The position numbers and the translations under genes were made by a program. Positions 27,818-36,094 of a stretch of DNA of 64,000 nucleotides are shown one piece after another (within the stretch, counting starts at the first letter, position 1; the number at the start of each line of letters is the position of its first letter). This DNA is from Bosea sp. (in: a-proteobacteria) (GTDB lineage Bacteria; Pseudomonadota; Alphaproteobacteria; Rhizobiales; Beijerinckiaceae), in NCBI GenBank assembly GCA_023910605.1, contig JAAVVV010000001.1, forward strand, positions 672,698 to 736,697. The letters are read 5' to 3'. The notes under the pieces were generated by a model. That model was not told the origin of the DNA. It did not search any database and worked only from the letters and a program-made list of their open reading frames with translations.

Positions 27818-28319
27818 CGCTCATGATGCGGTCGATCACGTCCTGAAGCTCGACCTTGTCATAGGCCGCGCAGGCCATGTCGCCGCCCGAGTTGATGAAT
27901 CCGGTGGCCCGGGCGAGGAGATTGCGGAAGGCCGCGGCCGCGATCATGACGATGGGCAGCGCTTCGGCCGGGTCCTTGATCTCGTCGAGCGTCAGGACGA
28001 CGGTGGCGACAAGCCGGTCCATGGCGCTGCACAGCGCCTCGAAAGCCCTGCGCGAGGCCGCGTCGAGTTCGTGATAGGCCGCCAGCGCCACATCGGCGCA
28101 GCGCAGGCCGGAATCGTCGAAATGCGCGAGATAGGTCGTCGGCGTCCAGTTCGCGAGTTCATGGACCAGCAAGGGATGGTCCGCCGCCATCTCCATGAGC
28201 ATCAGAGCCTCGGCGAAATGGTTGAGGTAGTCGGTGGAGAGCGCCGCCGCCTCGACGAACCGGTCGGGCTCGTGGAGGTTCGGGCTGGGCAGCTCCGTAT
28301 CGCCGGCTTTGGAACTCAT
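27795..28319 (-). CDS. Hypothetical protein
   Basis: A 174-residue, mostly helical soluble protein, not recognised. It has no signal peptide, cysteine cluster or membrane segment apart from a moderately hydrophobic VMIAAAAFRNLLARATGF near residue 123. Codon use matches the neighbours. Its 3' end overlaps corA by 23 bases in opposite orientation. The clean start at 28319 and full-length helical pattern support a real gene. Confidence 0.55.
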   Translation of the reverse strand: MSSKAGDTELPSPNLHEPDRFVEAAALSTDYLNHFAEALMLMEMAADHPLLVHELANWTPTTYLAHFDDSGLRCADVALAAYHELDAASRRAFEALCSAMDRLVATVVLTLDEIKDPAEALPIVMIAAAAFRNLLARATGFINSGGDMACAAYDKVELQDVIDRIMSVRASACA

Positions 28320-28394
28320 GCAGGACAGAAATCACAAACCCTGAAACAAATGCTTTCACGCCATCGTTGATCGACAGGCCGGAGGAACCTGACC

Positions 28395-29168
28395 ATGTGC
28401 GGGCGCTACGCCCTGATCCTGCCGCCTGAGGCCGTTCGGGCCTTCTTTCGTCATGCCGAACAGCCGAACTTCCCGCCGCGCTACAATATTGCGCCGACCC
28501 AGCCCGTTCCGGTGCTTCGCTCCGGGCACGGCCAGCGCTCCTTCACCCTGATGCGCTGGGGCTTCAGGCCGTCCTGGGTCAAGGACCCGAAGGATTTTCC
28601 CCTCGTCATCAATGTGCGCTCCGAGACCGCGCGGGAGAAGCCCTCCTTCCGGGCGGCCTTCATGCGCCGGCGCTGCCTCATGCCGGCCGATGGCTTCTAC
28701 GAGTGGTGCAAGGTCGGCCCTGAGAACCGCGCCTATCTCTTCCGCAGGCCCGATCGCGGGTTGTTCGCCTTCGCGGCCATCTGGGAAACCTGGATCGAGC
28801 CCGATGGCGGGGAGATCGACACCGTGGCGCTGCTCAACACCCATGCCAATGGCCTGATGTCCGCCATCCACCATCGCTGCCCGGTGATCCTCGAGCCGGA
28901 CCGGCATGATGCCTGGCTCGATCCCGAGACGACGCCCGACGCCGCGCATCGGCTCCTGCAGCCGCCCGATGACGACAGCCTTGAGATGCTGCGCGTCGGC
29001 CCGGCCGTGAACAAGGTCGCCAATGACGGCCCCGCACTGCAGGAACCCTGGGCGCCCGCCGCTATGGTGGCCGCTCGGATTGCGCCTGCTGCAGAACCTT
29101 CGCCGCGCCCTGCGCGTCGCCGCGCTGGCGGAGCCGACGGCGAAGGCGGGCAGGGTTCGCTGTTCTGA
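28395..29168 (+). CDS. SOS response-associated peptidase (SRAP/YedK, HMCES-like)
   Basis: SRAP proteins cross-link to abasic sites in single-stranded DNA and shield them. The catalytic Cys2 is in MCGRYAL, the Asn in RYNIAPTQ, the Glu in DGFYEW and the His in SAIHHRCPVIL, so all active residues are visible in the 257-residue protein. GGAGGAACC is a strong ribosome binding site before ATG 28395. The C-terminal 30 residues are Arg/Ala/Gly-rich and likely disordered. Confidence 0.93.
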   Translation: MCGRYALILPPEAVRAFFRHAEQPNFPPRYNIAPTQPVPVLRSGHGQRSFTLMRWGFRPSWVKDPKDFPLVINVRSETAREKPSFRAAFMRRRCLMPADGFYEWCKVGPENRAYLFRRPDRGLFAFAAIWETWIEPDGGEIDTVALLNTHANGLMSAIHHRCPVILEPDRHDAWLDPETTPDAAHRLLQPPDDDSLEMLRVGPAVNKVANDGPALQEPWAPAAMVAARIAPAAEPSPRPARRRAGGADGEGGQGSLF

Positions 29169-29187
29169 AGGCTGCGGGAGGGTCGCG

Positions 29188-30234
29188 TCACGCCTGCGGG
29201 CGTGGACCCCAGGGGCCGCGCGCCTCGATGATCGAGGGCAGGTCCGGCCGCTCGCCCATGGCCGCGAGTTGCGGGGGCAGGCGTCCGCCTGCGGTCTTGA
29301 CCAGCGCCTGAACGCGCTTGGAGATCGAGGGATGGGTTGAGAACAGGTCCGACATGTCGTCAGGATCGTTCTCGATGCACATGTCCATCACGCCCGACGG
29401 CACGCCAGCGATGTCGGCGCGCCCCGAGATCTTGAGCAGGGCCGAGATCATCGCATCGGGGTTCTTGGTCAGTTCCACCGCCCCGGCATCGGCAAGATAT
29501 TCGCGCGAGCGCGACAGCGAGAAGCGGATCACTGCGGCCAGGATTCCGGCCAGCGCCATGATCAGCAGGCCGATGATGATGGCCGCGCCCGCACCCTTGC
29601 CGCCCGAGGAGCGGCGCGACGACGAGCCCGAAAAGCGCACGCTGCGAAAGACGATCTCGCTGAGGAAGGAGAGCACGCCCGCGATCACCACGGCGATGAC
29701 CATCAGCTTTACGTCACCGTTGCGAATATGGGTCAGCTCATGCGCCAGCACCGCCTCGATTTCCGCTTTGTCGAGCGTGTCGATGAGGCCGCGCGTGACC
29801 GTCACCGTGAATTGGCGCTCATTGACCCCGGAGGCGAAGGCGTTGAGCGCGCCGTCCTCGATGATCATCAGCCTTGGCATGGTCATCCCGCGCGAGATGC
29901 AAAGTTTCTCCAGCATCCCGTAGAGCTGTGGCGCCTGGCTGCGCTCCAGCCCCTTCGCGCCCGTCACCGTGCCGATCAGGGCCACGTTGGCCTGGTAGCC
30001 GATGAAGATCCAGGCCACGACGCCAAGCGTGAGGAAGGGAAAGGCCGCGAAGAAGAGGCCGAGCGCGATGTCGAAAGGGTTGGCTCCGCGCTCGATGTGC
30101 ATGAAGCCGGTCGCCGCCAGGATGCCGCCAAAGCCGGCGAGGTAGGTGAGCAGGAACAGCCCGCCCAGCAGCAGCCGCGAGCGGATGCGATTGTTGCGGA
30201 TATGGGTGTACAGACCGAACGCCTCGCCGATCAT
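29188..30234 (-). CDS. M48 family metalloprotease, HtpX-like
   Basis: A 348-residue integral membrane zinc protease for membrane protein quality control. Two N-terminal helices (about 22-43 and 57-80), the HELTHIRNGD motif at 165-174, two further hydrophobic segments (about 175-193 and 213-240), and the third zinc ligand Glu in SREYLADAGAVELT. The closing FSTHPSISKRVQAL is typical of the family. A Ser/Arg/Gly-rich loop (SGSSSRRSSGGKG) lies between helices three and four. It is in the same orientation as lemA, 28 bases away; this pair is common in proteobacteria. Confidence 0.92.
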   Translation of the reverse strand: MIGEAFGLYTHIRNNRIRSRLLLGGLFLLTYLAGFGGILAATGFMHIERGANPFDIALGLFFAAFPFLTLGVVAWIFIGYQANVALIGTVTGAKGLERSQAPQLYGMLEKLCISRGMTMPRLMIIEDGALNAFASGVNERQFTVTVTRGLIDTLDKAEIEAVLAHELTHIRNGDVKLMVIAVVIAGVLSFLSEIVFRSVRFSGSSSRRSSGGKGAGAAIIIGLLIMALAGILAAVIRFSLSRSREYLADAGAVELTKNPDAMISALLKISGRADIAGVPSGVMDMCIENDPDDMSDLFSTHPSISKRVQALVKTAGGRLPPQLAAMGERPDLPSIIEARGPWGPRPQA

Positions 30235-30262
30235 GGCAGCCCCCGGGCGGGTTGCGGCCCTG

Positions 30263-30823
30263 TCAGAACTTCACCGTCGGCGCGGCCTCGAGCTGGGTGC
30301 GCTTATCCGCGCCCACATCGAAGAACTCGCGCGGCAGGAAGCCGAACTTCGCTGCGAAGAACACGGATGGCACGGATTCGATCTGGGCGTTGTATTCGCC
30401 CACCGCATTGTTGAAGAACCGCCGCGCCGCCGAGAGCTTGTCCTCGACGGAGCCCAGATCCTCCTGCAGCTTCAGGAAGTTGGTATTGGCCTTGAGGTCC
30501 GGATAGGCCTCGGCCAGGGCGAGGAGCCGGCCCACGGTGCCTGAAAGCTGCTGCTCGGCGGCGGCCTGGGCCTGGGGTCCGCTAGCTGCGGTCGCGCCGT
30601 TGCGCGCCTTGATCACAGCGTCGAAGGTTTCCTTCTCGTGCGCGGCATAGCCCTTGACGGTCTCGACAAGATTGGGAATGAGGTCGTGCCGCTGCTTGAG
30701 CTGCACGTCGATGTCCGCGAAGGCCTGATCAGCCCTGCGGCGCAAGGCCACCATGCCGTTATAGGCCATCACCAGATAGCCGCCGACCGCGGCGATGATC
30801 GCCAGAATGATCCAGCCAGACAT
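30263..30823 (-). CDS. LemA family protein
   Basis: A 186-residue protein with a single N-terminal membrane anchor (about residues 3-20) followed by a long helical domain; the family motifs YNGMVALRRRADQAFADIDVQLKQRHDLIPNLV (in consecutive parts) and FNNAVGEYNAQIESVPS are clear. LemA proteins occur with HtpX-like proteases, as here, and may link membrane stress to proteolysis. The exact function is not known. Confidence 0.9.
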   Translation of the reverse strand: MSGWIILAIIAAVGGYLVMAYNGMVALRRRADQAFADIDVQLKQRHDLIPNLVETVKGYAAHEKETFDAVIKARNGATAASGPQAQAAAEQQLSGTVGRLLALAEAYPDLKANTNFLKLQEDLGSVEDKLSAARRFFNNAVGEYNAQIESVPSVFFAAKFGFLPREFFDVGADKRTQLEAAPTVKF

Positions 30824-30899
30824 GGATGCCCCTTCTGTTCAACGGGGTCGGAACATGCCCTTGATGGCCCCCAAGCGCAAGGGCGGGGCCACAAGGCGC

Positions 30900-31150
30900 T
30901 CAAGGTTGGGCGCGGCCCTGCGCCGGCATGTGCGTCAGGCCGGGCGAGAGCCCTGCGCTTTCCACCGCGTCGGTGGTCATGTCGCTGCGCCTGCCGGCGG
31001 CGGCCCGGAAGCCGGCGGCGTTGGAGCAGATCACAGCCATGTCGAGCCGGGGCTGGATCATGGCCGCTATCCCGATCAGTCCCGCCCCGCCCGGGATCAC
31101 GGCCCCGGCGCCGTCATCGCGGATGCGATCCGCGCGCTCGGATGAATGGG
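30900..31150 (-). pseudogene. Remnant resembling the C-terminus of an Asp/Glu racemase-type protein
   Basis: The minus-strand translation contains IRDDGAGAVIPGGAGLIGIA, then PRLDMAVICSNAAGFRAA and VESAGLSPGLTHM, a pattern like the C-terminal half of aspartate/glutamate (hydantoin-type) racemases, where a GGAGL-like loop and an invariant substrate cysteine are followed by VIDG-type and ESxGLSP segments. No N-terminal half is present in frame, and the preceding translation is low-complexity (the antisense of a Lys/Ser repeat). I read it as a decayed fragment; recognition is from memory of motifs and may be wrong. Confidence 0.35.
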
Positions 31151-31254
31151 CCAAAGATACTGCGGAAAGCCTGTTGCGAAGCAGCGCTTGCTTTGCCAGC
31201 CCGGGAACCGGCACAGTGCAGCCTCGGCGCCATCCGGGATCAGAGGGCAGGACG

Positions 31255-32649
31255 ATGGGCAAATCCGTGGGCAAGGACAAGAAGGCCGGCAAGAGCGAGA
31301 GCAAGAGCAAGAGCAAGAGCAACGGCAATGGCAATGGCAAGGCCATCGCTCTCGTCGTGGCCGCAATGCCGGCGGCGCCTCCGGGGCTTGCGCCATCGAG
31401 AGTCAAGGTCATCATCGCGGGCGCGGGCATAGGCGGGCTCACGCTGGCGCTCATGCTCCACCGCCGTGGCATCTCCTGCGCCATCTACGAGCAGGCCAGC
31501 GAGGTGCGGGAGGTTGGTGTGGGCATCAACACGCTGCCCCATGCCATCAAGGAACTGGCCGATCTCGGCCTGCTGCCGGCGCTGGATGCAGCCGGCATCC
31601 GCACCCATGAGCTGCTCTACATGAACCGCTCCGGCCAGACCGTCTGGCGCGAGCCGCGCGGCCTCGCCGCCGGCTTCGATGTGCCGCAATTCTCGATCCA
31701 TCGGGGCCGGCTGCAGAAGCTGATCCACGATGCGGTGGTCGAGCGGCTTGGCGCGGGCGCGATCCGCACCGGACGCAAGCTCGCCGGCTTCATCCAGGAT
31801 GATGGCGGCGTCACGGCCCAGTTCGTCGACAGCCTCGACGGGGCGGGCAGCGAGACGGTGCGCGCCGAGGTTCTGGTGGGCGCGGATGGCATCCATTCCG
31901 TGGTGCGCGGCCATTACGCGCCGAAGCAGGGCCTGCCGCGCTGGAACGGCGTGATGATGTGGCGCGGCGCGGCCGATTTCCCCACCTTCCTGTCGGGGCG
32001 GTCCATGATCATCGCCGGCGGCATGGGCGCCAAGCTGGTGCTCTACCCGATCGGCAATGGCAAGACGCCCGGGACGAGGCTCACCAACTGGGTCGTCACC
32101 GCCCGCGTCAGCGACACCGAGCATCCGCCCGGCAAGGAAAGCTGGTCGCGGCGTGGGCGGCTTGATGAGGTCCTGCCCTATGCGCGCCGCTACGAGATTC
32201 CCGGCTTCGATCTGGTCAAGCTGATCCGCTCGACCGAGGCCTTCTATGAATACCCGATGTGCGACCGCGATCCATTGCCGCGCTGGAGCCATGGCCGCGT
32301 CACGCTCCTGGGCGACGCGGCCCATCCGATGTATCCGGTAGGGTCAAACGGGGCCAGCCAGGCCATCCTCGATGCGCGCTCGCTCGCCGATCATCTGGCG
32401 CGCGCCGAGCACCCCTATCAGGCGCTCGCGGCCTATGAGGCCGACCGGCTGCCGAAGACGGCCGAGATCGTGGCGCTGAACCGCAAGGGCGGGCCCGAGC
32501 GCGTGATCGACGAGGTGGAGAAGCTGGCCCCGGCCGGCTTCGCCGACATCGACCGCGTGCTCTCCCATGACGAGCGCAAGGCGATCGTGCGCGGCTATGC
32601 CGGCACGGCCGGCTTCGCGCTGACCCAGGTGAACCGCAAGGCGAGCTGA
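31255..32649 (+). CDS. FAD-dependent monooxygenase, PhzS-like
   Basis: A 464-residue group A flavin monooxygenase. The FAD loop IIAGAGIGGLTLAL starts at residue 53, VLVGADGIHSVVRGHY gives the DG motif, and LLGDAAHPMYPVGSNGASQAILDA the GD motif. The stretch RTHELLYMNRSGQTVWREPRG and SIHRGRLQ closely recalls phenazine monooxygenase PhzS; there are no phenazine genes here, so the substrate is some other aromatic compound. Unusually, 45 extra residues precede the FAD loop, including a Lys/Ser then Asn/Gly repeat (residues 13-29) from a hexanucleotide repeat. ATG 31255 has a strong AGGGCAGGA site; upstream frame sequence is non-homologous. Confidence 0.85.
   Translation: MGKSVGKDKKAGKSESKSKSKSNGNGNGKAIALVVAAMPAAPPGLAPSRVKVIIAGAGIGGLTLALMLHRRGISCAIYEQASEVREVGVGINTLPHAIKELADLGLLPALDAAGIRTHELLYMNRSGQTVWREPRGLAAGFDVPQFSIHRGRLQKLIHDAVVERLGAGAIRTGRKLAGFIQDDGGVTAQFVDSLDGAGSETVRAEVLVGADGIHSVVRGHYAPKQGLPRWNGVMMWRGAADFPTFLSGRSMIIAGGMGAKLVLYPIGNGKTPGTRLTNWVVTARVSDTEHPPGKESWSRRGRLDEVLPYARRYEIPGFDLVKLIRSTEAFYEYPMCDRDPLPRWSHGRVTLLGDAAHPMYPVGSNGASQAILDARSLADHLARAEHPYQALAAYEADRLPKTAEIVALNRKGGPERVIDEVEKLAPAGFADIDRVLSHDERKAIVRGYAGTAGFALTQVNRKAS
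31291..31338 (+). repeat. Hexanucleotide tandem repeat in the monooxygenase N-terminus
   Basis: Eight units of the type AAGAGC and later AAYGGC, encoding Lys-Ser and Asn-Gly dipeptides. Being multiples of six, expansions keep the frame. Confidence 0.8.
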
Positions 32650-32656
32650 AGCGAAG

Positions 32657-33097
32657 TCACTGACTGGCCTCGCGAACATCCTTGAACGTCTCTCTAACGA
32701 GAGTGAGGATGCTCACATCCTCCGTTTCGACCTCGTAGCAGGTGCTGTCGATGGCTCGAATGATCACCCAAGTCTGGGCGCTCTGCTCCTCAAGGCCTCG
32801 AAACTCTCCCCAGATAACCTGGTGCACAGCATGGGCAAGTCTCGACAACAAAACCCCGGAAACCCGTCCTTTCCATGCCGCAATCTCTTCGAGTTCATCG
32901 GCGGCTTCTTCGCCCGCAATCATTAGCTCGTCATCGACCGGATCCACCTCCCACATCGAATGAAGAGCGCGGGTTCCAAGAAGGTCGAGCAAATGATGCA
33001 GATCGACAGCCAAGACATGGCGGCCTTCAACAAGGTCGTGAATTCGGAGAACAGTCAAGATTCGCCCCTCCGCATTCCCTATGGCGAGGTATCCCAA
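32657..33097 (-). CDS. Hypothetical protein with atypically low GC
   Basis: A 146-residue acidic soluble protein, not recognised. It contains LALAVDLHHLLDLLG-like leucine-rich helices and ends with ILTLVRETFKDVREASQ; there is a single region of cysteines only at STCYEV. GC is visibly lower than neighbours (I counted 57% in 32701-32760 and 53% in 33061-33120). It lies convergent with the monooxygenase, seven bases apart, and 40 bases from the cupin gene. Composition suggests acquisition by transfer. Confidence 0.5.
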   Translation of the reverse strand: MGYLAIGNAEGRILTVLRIHDLVEGRHVLAVDLHHLLDLLGTRALHSMWEVDPVDDELMIAGEEAADELEEIAAWKGRVSGVLLSRLAHAVHQVIWGEFRGLEEQSAQTWVIIRAIDSTCYEVETEDVSILTLVRETFKDVREASQ

Positions 33098-33136
33098 AGG
33101 GTTGTTTTGGAAACCATAGGGACGCGTTGGCGTCGA

Positions 33137-33586
33137 TCACGCCTCGGGCGGCGGCAGGAAATCGACCTCGTGGCGCGCCGACAGCGCCACCACCTCGGCC
33201 GGGTTCTGCTCGGTCATGGAATGGATGGCCCAGAACAGGTCATAGAGGCGGCGGGTCGGCGCCACCCAGAACAGGCATTTCACCGTCTCGCCGCTCTTGT
33301 TGAAGATGCCGTGGGGGATGCCCATGGGCATCTTCACGAGATCGCCCGGCCCCGCCTTCATCTCGCGCCCGTCCATGACGAGTTCCAGCTCGCCTTCGAG
33401 CATGTAGATGAACTCGTCCTGTGTGGGATGGATGTGCGGGGGCACGAAGGTCCCGGCCGGAAAAGTGGCGTGCCAGGCGAAGGAGTGCTCGGACACTTCC
33501 TTGGGCACGTAGGTCTGGCCCAGAATGTTCCATGCGATGCCGTCGATGCCGTCGCCGGCGCGGGTGATCCCGGGGTTGAGCTTCAT
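33137..33586 (-). CDS. Cupin domain protein
   Basis: A 149-residue single-domain cupin. The first metal motif PPHIHPTQDEFIYMLEGELEL (residues about 49-69) supplies two His and a Glu, and the second motif GDLVKMPMGIPHGIFNKS supplies the last His, so a metal site is complete. Such small cupins act as dioxygenases, isomerases or ligand sensors. It precedes livF on the same strand's downstream side by 48 bases, making it a likely final gene of the transporter operon and so possibly involved in metabolism of the imported compound. Confidence 0.85.
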   Translation of the reverse strand: MKLNPGITRAGDGIDGIAWNILGQTYVPKEVSEHSFAWHATFPAGTFVPPHIHPTQDEFIYMLEGELELVMDGREMKAGPGDLVKMPMGIPHGIFNKSGETVKCLFWVAPTRRLYDLFWAIHSMTEQNPAEVVALSARHEVDFLPPPEA

Positions 33587-33634
33587 GATGGGCTTCCTTT
33601 GCTTGCAACGATGCAGATGCCTGCCTTGCAGATC

Positions 33635-34333
33635 TCAGACGTGCAGGTAGCGGTCCTTCAGTTCGGGATTGGCCATCAGGTCGGCCGATGTGCCGGTCCA
33701 GACGATGCGGCCCTTCTCGATGACGGCATGGCGGTCGGCGAGCTGCGCCAGCGCGTCCACGTTCTTGTCGATCACGAGGATGGATTCGCCCTCGCTCTTG
33801 AGCATGGCGAGGCAGGCCCAGATCTCCTGCCGGATGAGAGGGGCCAGGCCCTCGGTCGCCTCGTCCAGGATGATGAGCCGCGGATTGGTCATCAGCGCCC
33901 GCCCGATGGCCAGCATCTGCTGCTCGCCGCCGGAAAGCTGGTTGCCCATGTTGCCGCGCCGCTCCTTCAGCCGGGGAAAGAGCGCGTAGATGCCGGGCAA
34001 GGTCCAGCGCGCGGGGCCATGGCGGGCGGCGGCGGTGGCGATGAGGTTCTCCTCCACGGTCAGGGTTGGAAAGACCTGCCGTCCCTCCGGCACCAGCCCG
34101 ATGCCGAGCTGCGCCACGCGGTAGGGGGGCGCCCCGGTGACATCGGCTCCTGCCAGCGTCACGCGCCCGGCCCTGGGCTTGAGCAGGCCCATGATGGATT
34201 TGATCGTGGTGGTCTTGCCCATGCCGTTGCGTCCGAGCAGGGTGACGACCTCGCCCGCGCCGACCGCCAGATCGACCCCGAACAGCACCTGGCTTTCGCC
34301 ATAGGCGCTCTGCAGCCCCTCGACCGTCAGCAT
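33635..34333 (-). CDS. livF: Branched-chain amino acid-type ABC transporter ATP-binding protein (LivF)
   Basis: A 232-residue ABC ATPase: Walker A GRNGMGKTT near residue 34, signature LSGGEQQMLAIGRAL near 136, Walker B LIILDEATEGLAP near 155, and the LivF-type VIDKNVDALAQLADRHAVIEKGRIVW in place of the usual H-loop sequence order (IDKN for IEQN). It energises import together with LivG. The start overlaps the end of livG by seven bases. Confidence 0.92.
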   Translation of the reverse strand: MLTVEGLQSAYGESQVLFGVDLAVGAGEVVTLLGRNGMGKTTTIKSIMGLLKPRAGRVTLAGADVTGAPPYRVAQLGIGLVPEGRQVFPTLTVEENLIATAAARHGPARWTLPGIYALFPRLKERRGNMGNQLSGGEQQMLAIGRALMTNPRLIILDEATEGLAPLIRQEIWACLAMLKSEGESILVIDKNVDALAQLADRHAVIEKGRIVWTGTSADLMANPELKDRYLHV

Positions 34334-35103
34334 GGCGGAGCGTCTCCGCCGATCTGTTCCTCGCCGAGATAGGCCTCGCGGACGGCCGGGTCGGCGCGCA
34401 CGGCCGCCGGCGGGCCGCTGGCGATGATCCGGCCATAGACCAGCACGGACACGGCATCGGCCAGGGCGAACACCGCCTCCATGTCATGCTCGATCAGGAT
34501 GATGGTGTAGCGCCCCTTGAGCCGCTTCAGCAGGGCGATCACGGCCTCGCTCTCCTCGGGGCCCGTGCCGGCCAGCGGCTCGTCCAGCAGCAGCACCTTG
34601 GGGTCGGTGGCGATGGCGATGGCGAGTTCGAGCTGGCGCTTCTCTCCATGCGAGAGCAGGCCAGCGGGCAGCGCCACGCGCGGCGACAGGCCCACCGTTG
34701 CGAGGATCTCCAGCGCGGGGCGGTTGAGCTGCGCCTCCGCCGAAGCGTCGCCGAAGAAGCGGAAGGAGGTGCCGATCCGCGCCTGCACGGCCAGGGCGAC
34801 ATTCTCGAGCACGGAGAAGCCCGGGATGATCGAGGTGATCTGGAAGGACCGGGCGAGGCCCCTGCGCACCCGCGCCGCCATGGGCAGGGCCGAGATATCC
34901 TCGCCCGCCAGGCGAACCTGGCCTGAATCGGAGGGCGCAAGGCCTGACATCTGGTGGATCAGCGTGGTCTTGCCCGCGCCGTTGGGGCCGATGATGGCGT
35001 GAAGCTCGCCATGCGGCACGCGCAGCGAGACATGGTCCGTGACCTTCAGCGCCCCATAGGCCTTGTTCAGGTCGATGAGCTCGATCGCGGGAGCGTCAGC
35101 CAC
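34327..35103 (-). CDS. livG: Branched-chain amino acid-type ABC transporter ATP-binding protein (LivG)
   Basis: A 258-residue ABC ATPase with Walker A GPNGAGKTT near residue 39, signature LSHGEKRQLELAIAIA near 150, Walker B LLLDEPLAGTGPEE, and H-loop LIEHDME. The extended LivG-type helix after the Walker A (GLARSFQITSII) is present. It overlaps livM by eight bases. Transport substrate of this class may be amino acids, amides, short-chain or aromatic acids. Confidence 0.93.
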   Translation of the reverse strand: MADAPAIELIDLNKAYGALKVTDHVSLRVPHGELHAIIGPNGAGKTTLIHQMSGLAPSDSGQVRLAGEDISALPMAARVRRGLARSFQITSIIPGFSVLENVALAVQARIGTSFRFFGDASAEAQLNRPALEILATVGLSPRVALPAGLLSHGEKRQLELAIAIATDPKVLLLDEPLAGTGPEESEAVIALLKRLKGRYTIILIEHDMEAVFALADAVSVLVYGRIIASGPPAAVRADPAVREAYLGEEQIGGDAPPC

Positions 35104-36094
35104 GGCGCGTCCCCTTGATGATCCCGAGCAGGCCCCCGCGCGCGAACAGCACCACCAGCACGAGGAACGGGCCGAAGATCAGCTTCCAGTGCTCGGTGTA
35201 GCCCGACAGGATCTCCTCCAGCAGAAGGAAGGCGGCCGCGCCGATGATCGCGCCGTGGAGCGAAGCCAGCCCGCCGAGGATGACCATCACAAGGATCTCG
35301 CCCGAGCGCTGCCACGACATGTAGGCGGGGGCGACGAACTCCGCCTGGTTGGCCAGCAGGAAGCCGGCGAGCCCGCACATCATGCCGGCGATGACATAGG
35401 CGGCAAGCTGGTAGCGGAAGGGCGAGAAGCCTATCGCCTCCATGCGCACGGGGTTCTCCCTGGCGCCGCGGATGACCCGGCCGAAGCGCGAGGCCACGAT
35501 GGCGCGGGCCAGCACATAGCAGCCCAGCAGGAGCCCCAGCACCACGAAGTAGAACGCCCGGTCGCTGGCCAGCCAGGAAAAGCCGAAGAGCCGGCTGCGC
35601 GCACTGAGCGTAAGCCCGTCATCCCCGCCATAGGCCGAGAGCGACACTGCGAAGAAGAAGGCCATCTGCCCGAAGGCGAGCGTGATCATGATGAAGTACA
35701 CGCCCTTGGTGCGAAGCGAGATGGCGCCCGTGGCAAGCGCGAACAGCGCGGAGGCGAGAAGCGCGGCAGGCAGCTGCACGCTGGCGTCGTTGAGGCCATG
35801 GGAGGCCAGGATGCCGACCGCATAGCCCCCGATGCCGAGGAAGGCCGCATGGCCAAGGCTGACCAGCGCGCCATAGCCGAGGATCAGGTCGAGCGAGAGC
35901 GCCGCCAGCGCGAAGATCATCACGCGCGTTACGAGGCTGAGCGTGTAGCTTTCCGGTCCGAGCGTCGCGGCCAGCGGCGCCAGCGCCAGCAGCGAGAACA
36001 GTACGATCGGCAGCCGCTCGCGCCGCAGGAAGCCTGCCCCATGGGCTGGCGTGGCTGCGGCAAGGCTTGGGCGGTCCTGCACCGGCGCGCTCAT
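35096..36094 (-). CDS. livM: Branched-chain amino acid-type ABC transporter permease (LivM)
   Basis: A 332-residue inner-membrane permease with about ten hydrophobic segments, LILGYGALVSLGHAAFLGIGGYAVG being the conserved LivM/LivH signature and SRFGRVIRGARENPVRMEAIGF the cytoplasmic EAA-like coupling loop. Start ATG 36094 overlaps the livH stop by four bases. Confidence 0.92.
   Translation of the reverse strand: MSAPVQDRPSLAAATPAHGAGFLRRERLPIVLFSLLALAPLAATLGPESYTLSLVTRVMIFALAALSLDLILGYGALVSLGHAAFLGIGGYAVGILASHGLNDASVQLPAALLASALFALATGAISLRTKGVYFIMITLAFGQMAFFFAVSLSAYGGDDGLTLSARSRLFGFSWLASDRAFYFVVLGLLLGCYVLARAIVASRFGRVIRGARENPVRMEAIGFSPFRYQLAAYVIAGMMCGLAGFLLANQAEFVAPAYMSWQRSGEILVMVILGGLASLHGAIIGAAAFLLLEEILSGYTEHWKLIFGPFLVLVVLFARGGLLGIIKGTRRG

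Noticed and set aside
28312..28326. GAAC-N7-GGAC near the SRAP gene as a LexA box
   Set aside because: One mismatch, about 70 bases upstream of the SRAP start, and lying in the start of a gene on the other strand; too weak to list.
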